Source: Chitinophaga terrae (ex Kim and Jung 2007)
GTDB lineage: Bacteria; Bacteroidota; Bacteroidia; Chitinophagales; Chitinophagaceae
Assembly (NCBI RefSeq): GCF_900107795.1
Contig: NZ_FNRL01000003.1
Location: forward strand, 62,001 to 126,000
Length of the DNA: 64,000 nucleotides
Direction of reading: 5' to 3'
The position numbers were made by a program, and so were the translations under genes. This document shows, one piece after another, positions 42,580 through 51,950 of this stretch. The notes below the pieces were generated by a model. That model was not told the origin of the DNA. It saw nothing but the letters and a program-made list of their open reading frames with translations, and did not search any database. Position 1 is the stretch's first letter, and each line of letters opens with the position of its first letter.

Positions 42580-45500
42580 ATGAAGTTTTTTTACGCCAAT
42601 CGGCTTGGCGGCAGGACGTTGTCTGTCTTGTTGCTATGCCTGCCTCTTACTTTGTCCGCCGTTCCGTACCGGGCTCCCTATGCCTATAATTTTGTTCAGC
42701 AACAGCTGTCGCTGAAAGAAATTATTGCGAAGCTGGAGTCGGTATACCGCATTAAGATCAATTACACAGGCAATACCATAGAAGGTATCCGGGCCACTAT
42801 GCCCCCTCCTAAAGTGAGCAGCCAACAACTCCTTCAATATCTACAGGGTTTCCTGGCTCCCCTGTCCCTGGAAGTGGAGCAAACAGCCGTTAACTATTTC
42901 ATCATCTATAAAAAAGATAAACCAGCCAGACCTGCTCCGGCAACGATTCCTCATTCCGCGCCCCAGGCCGTGGTAAAGGATACGGTAACGCCGCATAGCG
43001 CTACTCCTGCGCCGCAGCAACCCGCGCCTCAACTGGTGAGGGGAGAGGTGCTGATGGAAGACGGACTCCCCATCCCCGGGGCTACCGTTGTGGTAAAAGG
43101 CACTGCCAATGGTACCCAGTCGACCCCCGACGGGAAGTTTGAACTCAGGAATGTTCCCGACGGCGCTACCCTCGTCTTTAGCTATATAGGCTATAAAACC
43201 CAGGAACTAAAAATACAGAAACGTACAGGCGTTGTTGTTACCCTGCGTACGGATATGCAGTCCCTGAAAGACGTAGTGGTGAACGGTTACCAACAGATCA
43301 AAAAGGATAACTTTACAGGTACGGCCATCACTATTACGGGAGAAGAACTAAAACGATTTAACCCGCAGAACATCCTGGCCAGTATACAATCCTACGACCC
43401 TTCGTTCAGGATTGTCGACAACAATTTTGCAGGTTCCAATCCCAACGCCCTGCCTAATATCAACGTGCGTGGTACTACCGCGTTGCCTTCAGGCAGCAAC
43501 CAGCAGCTATCCAGGAATCAACTGAACAATATCACCAACCTTCCCCTTTTTGTAATCGATGGTTATCCTGTTCCTGTTCAATCGGTATACGACCTGGACC
43601 CCAGCCGTATTGCTGCGGTAACATTGCTGAAAGATGCCGCGGCAACTGCTGTTTACGGCTCCAGGGCCGCCAACGGCGTATTGATCATCAATACCCGCCC
43701 TCCAAAAGAAGGAAAGCTTTCACTCTACTATAACTACGAATTCAATACCACAACACCCGACCTCACCGCCTATCATGTGCTGGATGCCGAACAAAAGCTG
43801 GAATATGAAAGACTGGCAGGCGTGTATACATATAAAAATGCCGATAGCCAGCAGTCGCTGGACGAACAGTATTATGCCAAAAGACGCAATGTGCTGGCGG
43901 GGGTAAATACCTACTGGTTATCCCAGCCCCTGCGCACTGATTTTGGCCATAAACACGGCATTTCACTGGAAGGCGGTTCCGCTACCCTGAAATACATAGT
44001 AGATGCCCGCTATCAAACCAACGCGGGTGTAATGAAGGGCTCAGGACGCGATCGTTACAGCCTTTCCACCAATCTCCAGTATAACCTGAGCAACAATAAA
44101 CTGATGTTCAGGAACCTCTTCACCGTTTCACAGGTGAAAGGAAAAGAATCGCCTTATCGCTCCTTCTCCAACTACGTTGAAATGAATCCTTATTACCCAC
44201 GTACTGATTCTAACGGCCACTTGTTAAGAGAGGTAGATAAATATGGCTACAGGGACCCAAATAGCGGTAATTCACTTAAATCGGCCACTGTACTGAACCC
44301 GATGTACGAGGCCTCTATCGGGAGCTTCGAAAAATCTGCCTACCTGGAATTTGTAGATGCGTTTTCTGCTGAATACAATGTCAGCAACAGCCTGCGTTTG
44401 CGCGGCGATATCAGCATCACCAAACGTGTTACCACCGGCGATAAATTCGTATCCCCGCTGAGCAACGATTTCTATAGCTGGACCGGCGACGATCTGAAAG
44501 ATAGGGGTACCTATAACTATACAAACAGGGATGAATGGCAATTGAACGGCAACCTGGTACTGAATTATAACAAGGCGCTGGGGCAACATTTTTTCAACGC
44601 TTCCGCCGCATTGAACGTACAGGATCAGAAGTCGGCCTTCAAAAGCTTTACAGCGCAAGGATTTACGAACGACAGGTTTACAGACATCGCCTTTGCCCGC
44701 AGGTATGAAAAAGATAAAGCGCCGGGAGGAGAAACCTACGAAGAGCGCCTGGCAGGTTTGCTGGGTAGCGTTAACTACTCCTACCAGAACAAATACCTGA
44801 TGGATGCAACCCTGAGAGTGGACGGCTCTTCCAAATTTGGCGCAGATGCGCGTATGGCGCCATTCTGGTCGTTCGGCCTGGGCTGGAACGTGCATAACGA
44901 AAGCTTCTTCCCTAAAGGGGGGCTTATTTCCCAGCTGAAACTGAGAGCTACCACCGGTTTAACTGGTGAAGTATCTTTCCCAGCCTATCTTTCCAATACT
45001 ACTTATCAATATTATACAGGCGACTGGTATTCCACGGGCGTGGGCGCTGTGTTCAAAGCCTACGGCAACGCGGGCCTGAAATGGCAGCGTACAAGGAACT
45101 ACGACTGGAGCGCCGATATCAGCTTGCTCAACGACCGTATTTATCTTTCCCCTCATTATTATACCAAGCTTACAAAAGATCTGCTGGCAGATATCAACGT
45201 AGCGCCTTCGACCGGTTTTTACCAGTATAAAGAGAACCTGGGAGAAATGAAGAACACAGGATATGAGTTCTATTTACGCGCCAACGTTTTACGCAGCAGG
45301 AAATGGTCTGTGAACCTGAACGCCAACATGGTTCACAACAAGAACATCATCACTAAAATATCCAATGCGCTTAAAGCCTACAATGATGAGATAGACAAGC
45401 AGCAGAACGATAACCCCGATCTGCGGTCGGTAGCCCTGTTGCGTTATAAGGAAGGGCAGTCTATGAATACCATCTACGCAGTAAAATCATTGGGTATCGA

Positions 45501-46044
45501 TCCTGAAAACGGTAAAGAGATCTTCCTCAATCCTGATGGTTCCCGGACCTACGAGTACAATGTAAAGAATACAGTGCCGGTAGGAGATGAAACGCCAGCA
45601 TTGTACGGCTTCTTCGGCGGCAACGTGGCCTTTGGAAACTTCATGCTGGAAGTAAGTTTCTACACTAAGTTTGGCGGCGACTATTACAACCAGACCTTGC
45701 TCGACAGGGTAGAGAATGCAGACCCGAGGTTTAACGTAGACTCCAGGGTGCTGGCAGAACGTTGGAAACAACCGGGCGATGTTACCTTCTTCAAGGACAT
45801 TGCCGATCAGAACATGACAAGGGCTTCTTCCCGTTTTGTGCAGAAAGAGAACAGGCTCGAATTTAAATCGCTTTACTTCTCGTATGAAGCGCCTGCGTCT
45901 TTCTATCAGAAACTCAGGATGAAAAGCCTGCGGTTTTCTTTAAACATGAATGATATCGGTTATTGGTCTACCGTCCAGGCAGAAAGAGGTATAGATTATC
46001 CTTTCGCCAGGAGTTACACCTTTTCACTTCAAACCAGGTTCTAA
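42580..46044 (+). CDS. SusC-like TonB-dependent receptor with STN signalling domain
   Basis: An 1154-residue receptor. I start it at ATG 42580 (MKFFYANRLGG); a TTG three codons earlier is less likely. After the signal peptide comes an STN domain (about residues 40-110: LSLKEIIAKLESVYRIKINY), a Pro/Ala linker, the beta-sandwich domain (LPIPGATVVVKGTANGTQST), the plug (FVIDGYPVP, YGSRAANGVLIINTR) and a barrel ending in FSLQTRF. The STN domain fits regulation by the upstream FecR/ECF pair. It imports an unknown glycan or peptide with the SusD protein encoded next. The frame is intact, unlike the SusC of the first locus. Confidence 0.95.
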   Translation: MKFFYANRLGGRTLSVLLLCLPLTLSAVPYRAPYAYNFVQQQLSLKEIIAKLESVYRIKINYTGNTIEGIRATMPPPKVSSQQLLQYLQGFLAPLSLEVEQTAVNYFIIYKKDKPARPAPATIPHSAPQAVVKDTVTPHSATPAPQQPAPQLVRGEVLMEDGLPIPGATVVVKGTANGTQSTPDGKFELRNVPDGATLVFSYIGYKTQELKIQKRTGVVVTLRTDMQSLKDVVVNGYQQIKKDNFTGTAITITGEELKRFNPQNILASIQSYDPSFRIVDNNFAGSNPNALPNINVRGTTALPSGSNQQLSRNQLNNITNLPLFVIDGYPVPVQSVYDLDPSRIAAVTLLKDAAATAVYGSRAANGVLIINTRPPKEGKLSLYYNYEFNTTTPDLTAYHVLDAEQKLEYERLAGVYTYKNADSQQSLDEQYYAKRRNVLAGVNTYWLSQPLRTDFGHKHGISLEGGSATLKYIVDARYQTNAGVMKGSGRDRYSLSTNLQYNLSNNKLMFRNLFTVSQVKGKESPYRSFSNYVEMNPYYPRTDSNGHLLREVDKYGYRDPNSGNSLKSATVLNPMYEASIGSFEKSAYLEFVDAFSAEYNVSNSLRLRGDISITKRVTTGDKFVSPLSNDFYSWTGDDLKDRGTYNYTNRDEWQLNGNLVLNYNKALGQHFFNASAALNVQDQKSAFKSFTAQGFTNDRFTDIAFARRYEKDKAPGGETYEERLAGLLGSVNYSYQNKYLMDATLRVDGSSKFGADARMAPFWSFGLGWNVHNESFFPKGGLISQLKLRATTGLTGEVSFPAYLSNTTYQYYTGDWYSTGVGAVFKAYGNAGLKWQRTRNYDWSADISLLNDRIYLSPHYYTKLTKDLLADINVAPSTGFYQYKENLGEMKNTGYEFYLRANVLRSRKWSVNLNANMVHNKNIITKISNALKAYNDEIDKQQNDNPDLRSVALLRYKEGQSMNTIYAVKSLGIDPENGKEIFLNPDGSRTYEYNVKNTVPVGDETPALYGFFGGNVAFGNFMLEVSFYTKFGGDYYNQTLLDRVENADPRFNVDSRVLAERWKQPGDVTFFKDIADQNMTRASSRFVQKENRLEFKSLYFSYEAPASFYQKLRMKSLRFSLNMNDIGYWSTVQAERGIDYPFARSYTFSLQTRF

Positions 46045-46056
46045 AATCATTACTCA

Positions 46057-47520
46057 ATGAGAAAATACTTTTTACTGTTTATACTTCCATTATGTCTTTC
46101 CTGCAAGAAGTGGTTAGATATAAAACCTATCTCGGAGGTGTCAGAAGACGACCTGTTCGCTGTAGATGCAGGGTTTAAAGACGCGATCAACGGGCTTTAC
46201 AGCCGTTGCACCCAGGAAGATCTGTATGGCCGTGAATTGATGGGCGGGTTGCCGGACGTACTTGCACAAAATTATACCATACCGGTATTAGACCAGGTAG
46301 GGTACAGGGAAGCATCGCTGTTCAATTACAAGAATAAACGCATTATCGAGCGCAAAGACAATATCTGGAAAGGGCTGTATGAAGTGATCGCCAATTCCAA
46401 TATCATCCTCGACCAGGCTGCAAAGCGCCCGGATGTACTGTCGGCGCAACTGGCAGGTATTGTAAAGGGAGAAGCGCTGGCAATGAGAGCCTATTGTCAT
46501 TTCGACGCGCTGAGGTTATTTGCACCTTCTTTTGCTACAGGCGCCACAGCCAAAGGTATTCCGTATGTTACCGCCTTCACCAAAAAGGCAGCGCCTATGC
46601 TCACCGTGAGCCAGGCTATGGATTCTATTCTCAACGATCTGAACACCGCCAAGCAGTTGCTGAAAGCAACAGATCCTATTGTATTGCCAGGTTATAAAGT
46701 AGGATACCCGATAAAGGATTCTTCTTCTGAAGATGTAGGCGATATATTTCTCCAGCAACGCAGGCACAGGTTGAATTACTACGCTGTATGCGGCGAGCTG
46801 GCCAGGGTTTATCTCTACAAGAACGACAAACAGAATGCGCTCCTCAATGCCCTGGAAGTGATCAATGCCAATAAATTTCCCTGGACCAAGCAGGAGGATT
46901 TCCTGAATGGAGATGATGAAAAGAAAGACAGGATATTGTATAAAGAGTTGCTGTTCGGATTTTATATGCCTAACCGTTCAGGATCACTCAACGACCAGTT
47001 CAGGGGTACGGATGTAAGCAGCCTGGTGATTTCAGGCGCAGAAGTACAAAGCATTTATGAAGTGGCCGGGGTAGGAGGAGACGATTTCAGGTTCAAACAA
47101 TGGTTCACTGAAGAATCTTCCAGTGCCGGTACCTATTTCCAGCTGGATAAATACAAAAGGGATGGCGATGCCAATATCCATTACCAGATGGGCCCTGCAA
47201 TCAGGTTAAGCGAGATCTATTACATCGCAGCGGAATGTACTTTCAGTCAGAACCCGCAAAAAGCCTGGGAATATTTTAACGAAGTAAGGTTGCACAGGGG
47301 GATTGGCCCGAGAGGTACCGACGAAACAAATCCAGATATTTTTTACCAGGAGCTGATCAAGGAAGCCAGGAAAGAATGTTATGGAGAAGGACAGGTGTTT
47401 TATATGTATAAACGCCTGAACAGGGCCATAGTAGGGGCAGCAGGTAAACTGATCCCCGCTTCCAATGCCATTTTTGTATTGCCTTTGCCTGATGATGAAA
47501 TCGTATACGGTAACAGATAA
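46057..47520 (+). CDS. SusD/RagB-like lipoprotein
   Basis: A 487-residue lipoprotein (LCLSCKKWLDIKP, Cys16) with the SusD fold: VKGEALAMRAYCHFDALRLF is the conserved N-terminal helix pair, and ELIKEARKECYGEGQVFYMY the C-terminal signature. It should form the substrate-binding lid of the SusC encoded 12 bases upstream. The sequence is clearly distinct from the SusD at 20.8 kb, so the two loci probably handle different ligands. Confidence 0.95.
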   Translation: MRKYFLLFILPLCLSCKKWLDIKPISEVSEDDLFAVDAGFKDAINGLYSRCTQEDLYGRELMGGLPDVLAQNYTIPVLDQVGYREASLFNYKNKRIIERKDNIWKGLYEVIANSNIILDQAAKRPDVLSAQLAGIVKGEALAMRAYCHFDALRLFAPSFATGATAKGIPYVTAFTKKAAPMLTVSQAMDSILNDLNTAKQLLKATDPIVLPGYKVGYPIKDSSSEDVGDIFLQQRRHRLNYYAVCGELARVYLYKNDKQNALLNALEVINANKFPWTKQEDFLNGDDEKKDRILYKELLFGFYMPNRSGSLNDQFRGTDVSSLVISGAEVQSIYEVAGVGGDDFRFKQWFTEESSSAGTYFQLDKYKRDGDANIHYQMGPAIRLSEIYYIAAECTFSQNPQKAWEYFNEVRLHRGIGPRGTDETNPDIFYQELIKEARKECYGEGQVFYMYKRLNRAIVGAAGKLIPASNAIFVLPLPDDEIVYGNR

Positions 47521-47531
47521 ACTTTTAGCAC

Positions 47532-48365
47532 ATGAAAAAATTTATTCCGGTTTATATAATCTGCAGTTTGTTGCTATGGTCCTGTACCAAAAGAAGTGAA
47601 TTGCTGTACGAGCAGTCTGCCAGCGTATATTTCGACTTTACAGACGATATAAAACAAACGAGGATAGATAGTTTCTTTTACTCGTTTGCTTTGTTCCCTG
47701 AGAAATCAAAAGACACTATTTACCTACCTGTACGTATCTCCGGCCTGCGCACCAACACTGATCGTTATTTCAAGATCCGTGTAGATGCGTCATCTACCGC
47801 TGTGCCGGGGAAGCATTTTGTACCGCTGCAAGACCAGTATAAAATGCCTGCCGATTCAGGAAGGGCCGTAGTACCTGTTATCCTGCTGGGAACAGATCCC
47901 AGTCTTACCACCACTGCGGTTACCCTACTGCTGAAAATGGAAAGTACTCCATCATTACCCAGCCAGTTCCCGGCTATGGACTCTGCACGCATCACGTTTT
48001 CCAATCTATTGGTAAAACCTGTATGGTGGGTAGTGTGGCAGGGAGAACTGGGCGAATATTCCAGGGTTAAATACGAGCTGTTTATCCGTACATCCGGTAC
48101 AACGGAGCTGCCTAAAGACCAGACCGACTGGCAGTCGACCCCGCGTGTTTTATACTTTACCCGCAGGTTCAGGGCCTTTTTACAAGACCCGCTTACCAGG
48201 ATAGCCGACTATACGCAGGAAGGATATGTGATTACAAAGAACACTGACGGCACCTATGTTTTCTATAACACAGGCAATCCAACAAAGCAGTATCCATTGC
48301 GTTACAACACAGCAGATGGCAAATATTATTTTGTTGATGAAACAGGAGAACTGGTGCTTCCTTAA
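47532..48365 (+). CDS. DUF4843-type SusC/D-associated lipoprotein
   Basis: A 277-residue lipoprotein (LLWSCTKRSELLY, Cys18). The pattern YEQSASVYFDF at the start, followed by YLPVRISGL and YFKIRVD and a beta-rich body, matches DUF4843, a family known almost only from SusC/D loci of Bacteroidota. It is 11 bases after susD. Likely surface-exposed and involved in substrate binding. The family call is from recognition of the N-terminal pattern and gene order. Confidence 0.75.
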   Translation: MKKFIPVYIICSLLLWSCTKRSELLYEQSASVYFDFTDDIKQTRIDSFFYSFALFPEKSKDTIYLPVRISGLRTNTDRYFKIRVDASSTAVPGKHFVPLQDQYKMPADSGRAVVPVILLGTDPSLTTTAVTLLLKMESTPSLPSQFPAMDSARITFSNLLVKPVWWVVWQGELGEYSRVKYELFIRTSGTTELPKDQTDWQSTPRVLYFTRRFRAFLQDPLTRIADYTQEGYVITKNTDGTYVFYNTGNPTKQYPLRYNTADGKYYFVDETGELVLP

Positions 48366-48382
48366 ACTTCAATCGCTATAAC

Positions 48383-49789
48383 ATGAAATATACTTTACTA
48401 TATATACTGGGGCTCGCCATCTTTTTAACTGCCTGTTATAAAGACAAAGGCAATTACGATTATCACCCGATCGGCGAGCCGGTGATTTCTAATTTTGATA
48501 CCCTATATACCGCCGTGGTAGGCGATAGTTTGATCATCAGACCTAAGGTGGTGCTGCCTTCCGGCAACACGAAATACCAGGGACACTGGACTATCAGCGT
48601 ACCCGGACAGATGTATGCCGAAGAATATGATGGTCAGAACCTGGAGATCGTATTCGGTTTGGGAGCGGGTCGTTACCCTGCTGTACTGGCAGTGTACGAT
48701 AGCGTGTACAAGATGAAGTACTTCTACAACTTCGTGATCAAGGCTACCACGGCGTTTTCACAAGGCATGATCGTATTGAGCGACGCAGGCAGTTATTCGG
48801 CTATTTCTTTCATCAAACCATCTGGCGAGGTGCAGCCTAATGTATACACGGCCATCAACCAGGATACCCTGCCTCCCGGCGCCGTGCAGCTGGCAATGAT
48901 GAAGAATGTGAACTACGGGAACCTGATCACCGGCTACTGGGCTGCTTACAGCACAGGAGGCGTATTGCTTGACCCGGGTACTTTGCAAAGGACTAAAAAA
49001 CTGCAGCAGAATTTTTATTCTGATCCCGGCCCTCTCACTGTTACCAGGCTTGACGGCGTAACCATCGGGGTGCCGGTAGCGATCATGAACCATAAGATGT
49101 ATGTTGGCGCTATGGAAACGGCTCCATTTGCCACTTACTATGGATATTTCGGAGTGCCTTTATCAGGAAACTATGAACTGGGCAAACCTTTGATAGGCAA
49201 CAATCCCGAAGCCAGTGGGTATTGGCTGGGATACGAAACATCCAAACAGAAACTGGTTCGTATGGACTGGCGTAATTACCTTGATACCAACTATGTGATG
49301 CGTGATTCGGCCTTTAATCCAAAACAATTGAAGATGACCGTATGGCATATGGATAAATTCAATGATAATGAATGCTATGCATTCTGCGATAGCGCCGGGT
49401 CGGTAAGAGAACTGCGCTTCGGACTTGAGTTTATGGACCCCGGAAAAGACCCTGTTTTCCATGCCTATGCAAAGCGTAAACCTGTTATTGCGGCACAGAT
49501 CAATGCCTCCACTGTTTGGGCAGCGTCACCCGTTGGTGTTTTCTTCTTCACGCAGGGAGATAAGATCTTCAGGTATAATCCGCTGAACCAGGAGGTAAAA
49601 CCGCTCGCCACCAGCTTCGACGGCAAAACGATCGGCATGCTGAAGATCCTTGAAAACGGCAACAAACTGCTTGTGGGCGCCAGCGGTAGCATCGCATACC
49701 TGGATATCAGCGTTGGCCATAACGGAGATAAGATCAAACAGGTAGACGGCATCCCCGGTGTCCCGGTAGATGTCATCATCCGCGAGTAG
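48383..49789 (+). CDS. PKD-like family lipoprotein
   Basis: A 468-residue lipoprotein (FLTACYKDKGNYDYHPI, Cys18). CYKDKGNYDY is the hallmark start of the PKD-like lipoprotein family (PF16407 type), which follows DUF4843 genes in SusC/D loci. After an immunoglobulin-like segment (residues 30-120) comes a region that could be a beta-propeller. It ends the locus. The last two codons and the stop, CGC GAG TAG, belong to the left arm of palindrome D and are mirrored in the convergent gene. Confidence 0.8.
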   Translation: MKYTLLYILGLAIFLTACYKDKGNYDYHPIGEPVISNFDTLYTAVVGDSLIIRPKVVLPSGNTKYQGHWTISVPGQMYAEEYDGQNLEIVFGLGAGRYPAVLAVYDSVYKMKYFYNFVIKATTAFSQGMIVLSDAGSYSAISFIKPSGEVQPNVYTAINQDTLPPGAVQLAMMKNVNYGNLITGYWAAYSTGGVLLDPGTLQRTKKLQQNFYSDPGPLTVTRLDGVTIGVPVAIMNHKMYVGAMETAPFATYYGYFGVPLSGNYELGKPLIGNNPEASGYWLGYETSKQKLVRMDWRNYLDTNYVMRDSAFNPKQLKMTVWHMDKFNDNECYAFCDSAGSVRELRFGLEFMDPGKDPVFHAYAKRKPVIAAQINASTVWAASPVGVFFFTQGDKIFRYNPLNQEVKPLATSFDGKTIGMLKILENGNKLLVGASGSIAYLDISVGHNGDKIKQVDGIPGVPVDVIIRE

Positions 49790-50019
49790 TTGCACGCAGA
49801 GGAGTTTCACGCAAAGAAGCAAAGAAGCAAAGAAGCAAAGAGCGCAAAGAATTTTGTTTTAAGAAAAATAAGAAAGCAAAGAAGGGAAGATTGTGTTATT
49901 GTTATATAACATAATCTTCCCTTCTTTGCTTCTTAAAGTCCGCTTCGGTCCAAAAATTCTTTGCGCTCTTTGCTTCTTTGCTTCTTTGCGTGAAACTCCT
50001 CTGCGTGCAACTACTCGCG
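49781..50019. repeat. Long palindromic intergenic repeat, copy D
   Basis: The first 53 bases, starting CGCGAGTAGTTGCACGC, are perfectly mirrored at the right end. Both convergent genes therefore finish with CGC GAG TAG inside the arms. The left arm carries one more 8-base unit (AAGCAAAG) than the right. The asymmetric internal loop is present (left TGTTTTAAGAAAAAT; right, minus strand, GGACCGAAGCGGACTTTAAG), and inner arms with AAGAAGGGAAGATT close around GTTATATAAC near 49901-49910. Confidence 0.95.
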
Positions 50020-51327
50020 AGTCCATTTGTCGCGGTCGTCCATACTGAATTTCCAGGGGGCCATATTGTTTTCGATGTTGCTGAACATATTGGTCCATTC
50101 ACCGGGAGCGCTGGAGGCTTCCATTACGAGGTAGCGGCGTAGTTGCAGGATGATATCCAATGGGCTGATGCTTACCGGGCATTCTTCCACGCAGGCGTTG
50201 CAGGTAGTGCATGCCCGGAGTTCTTCTTCGGAGATATAATCGTGCAGCAAAGTTTTCTGATCATCCACAAATGATCCCTTGTTGGCCTGGATGTTTTTAC
50301 CTACTTCAGTGGCGCGGTCGCGGGTATCCATCATGATCTTGCGGGGAGAGAGCTTTTTACCTGTCATGTTAGCCGGACAGGCGGCGCTACATCTTCCGCA
50401 TTCCGTACAGGCATATGCATCCAGCAGGTTTTTCCAGGTAAGATCTGTAACGTCTTTAGCCCCGAATTTAGGCATGTTTTCGGCTGGCGGAGCGGAAGCG
50501 GCTAATTCCGGTTGCAGCATTAACTGCACTTCATGTTGTACCGAAGGCATATTTTCCATTTCACCTTTTGGTAAAAGGCTGGCGTAATAAGCGTTGGGAA
50601 AAGCAAGTATGATGTGCAGGTGTTTGGAATATGGAAGGTAGTTCAGGAAAGCCAGTATGCCTGCAATGTGCAGCCACCAGCAGGTACGTTCTATACCTGT
50701 TAATGCGCCTTCAGACAGGCCGCTGAACATGGGAGCAAACATCCCTGAAACAGCGAAATTGCCGGTAGGGAGGTAGTGCGCAGCGCCTTTTGCCTGCAAT
50801 GCCAGGTCGGCAGTGTTCATGGTCAGGAAAAGAAGCATCAGTGTAATTTCCGTGATCAGGATATAGTTGGCGTCTGATCTTGGCCAGCCATCCAGGTCCC
50901 TGCTGCGGAAACGATAGAGTTTCAGGATATTTCTCCGGATGAGGAAAACAGCGCAGGCCAGGATAACGGTAACGGCTAACACTTCAAATATGCTGATAAA
51001 TACAGGATATGCACTGCCCATGAAAGGAGCGAACAGCCGGTGAGTACCCAGAACCCCGTCGAGGATGATCTCCAGGATCTCCAGGTTAATGATGATGAAC
51101 CCCGCATAAACGAAGAAATGCAGTACTGCAACGAGGGGATTGCGGAACATTTTTTTCTGTCCGAAGGCCAGCAGCAATACGTTCTTCCATCGTTTCTCAG
51201 GGTGGTCGTTCAGTTCCTGATCCCTTCCCAGCCGGATGTTCTTCCATATTTGGCGGGCATTCTTCGTGAAAAGGTATACCGCAGCTCCAAACAGGACCAC
51301 GAATAGTAATTCTTGTAAAATATGCAT
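50011..51327 (-). CDS. Membrane Fe-S oxidoreductase subunit with two 4Fe-4S motifs
   Basis: A 438-residue protein with about six membrane helices in the first 260 residues (for example FVVLFGAAVYLF near the start) and then two ferredoxin-type motifs, CTECGRCSAACPANM and CTTCNACVEECPVSI. This resembles a fusion of a NarI-like haem or quinone-binding membrane domain with an HdrC/GlpC-type Fe-S domain. Together with the CCG protein at 39764-40540 it would make a quinone-linked electron-transfer module. The last residues TRE and the stop are part of palindrome D. It is now transcribed towards the end of the SusC/D locus. Confidence 0.87.
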   Translation of the reverse strand: MHILQELLFVVLFGAAVYLFTKNARQIWKNIRLGRDQELNDHPEKRWKNVLLLAFGQKKMFRNPLVAVLHFFVYAGFIIINLEILEIILDGVLGTHRLFAPFMGSAYPVFISIFEVLAVTVILACAVFLIRRNILKLYRFRSRDLDGWPRSDANYILITEITLMLLFLTMNTADLALQAKGAAHYLPTGNFAVSGMFAPMFSGLSEGALTGIERTCWWLHIAGILAFLNYLPYSKHLHIILAFPNAYYASLLPKGEMENMPSVQHEVQLMLQPELAASAPPAENMPKFGAKDVTDLTWKNLLDAYACTECGRCSAACPANMTGKKLSPRKIMMDTRDRATEVGKNIQANKGSFVDDQKTLLHDYISEEELRACTTCNACVEECPVSISPLDIILQLRRYLVMEASSAPGEWTNMFSNIENNMAPWKFSMDDRDKWTRE

Positions 51328-51439
51328 TATCCCAGATTTGACTCCCTAATTTATGCCTTTTTTGGCTATCGGCCTTTAAGAGCAATCAGATAGGTAGATT
51401 TTTTTCTGTTATCTGAAATCGAACTAATACCTAAAACCT

Positions 51440-51447
51440 TATTTTTG
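51440..51447 (+). promoter_or_regulatory. -7 box five bases before a start codon
   Basis: TATTTTTG is followed by CAGGT and ATG 51453. It fits TAnnTTTG; a -33 TTG is not evident. Predicts a leaderless mRNA for the phosphoribosyltransferase gene. Confidence 0.55.
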
Positions 51448-51452
51448 CAGGT

Positions 51453-51950
51453 ATGGAAAGCAGGAACATCATACTTACAAAAGATATTATTCAGAAGAAG
51501 CTGGAGCGTATCGCTTATGAGATATATGAGCTGAACAGCGACGGAACTGAGATCATTTTAGCCGGCATCTGGGATAGGGGAGTGATCATCGCTCATAAAA
51601 TTGCCGCTATCCTGGCGCAGATCTCCCCGCTGAAAACGCGCATCATCGAGCTCCGACTGGATAAGCAGCATCCGAAGGAAGTAGTTGTTTCCGAGAACAT
51701 CGACTTTAACGATAAGGTGATCGTAGTAGTGGACGATGTGGCTAACTCCGGCCGTACCATGTTGTATGCCCTGAAACCATTCCTGGATTATCTTCCTAAA
51801 AAGATCCAGACTGCCGTACTGGTAGACCGCAAACATAAATCCTTCCCGCTGTCTGTCGACTTCGTCGGCTATTCTCTCGCCACCACCCTGCAGGATATGG
51901 TGCTGGTGGAAATGAACGGAGAAGAGATCGTTTCTGCGTATTTCGATTGA
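51453..51950 (+). CDS. PyrR-like phosphoribosyltransferase
   Basis: A 165-residue type I phosphoribosyltransferase. VIVVVDDVANSGRTMLYAL (residues 89-107) is the PRPP-binding motif. Overall length and layout resemble PyrR/uracil phosphoribosyltransferase-like proteins, but no pyrimidine genes are nearby and RNA-binding residues cannot be judged by eye, so I leave the symbol empty. It may salvage a nucleobase. It is transcribed alone and its TGA directly abuts the stop of the convergent DUF2279 gene, with no space for a terminator. Confidence 0.85.
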   Translation: MESRNIILTKDIIQKKLERIAYEIYELNSDGTEIILAGIWDRGVIIAHKIAAILAQISPLKTRIIELRLDKQHPKEVVVSENIDFNDKVIVVVDDVANSGRTMLYALKPFLDYLPKKIQTAVLVDRKHKSFPLSVDFVGYSLATTLQDMVLVEMNGEEIVSAYFD

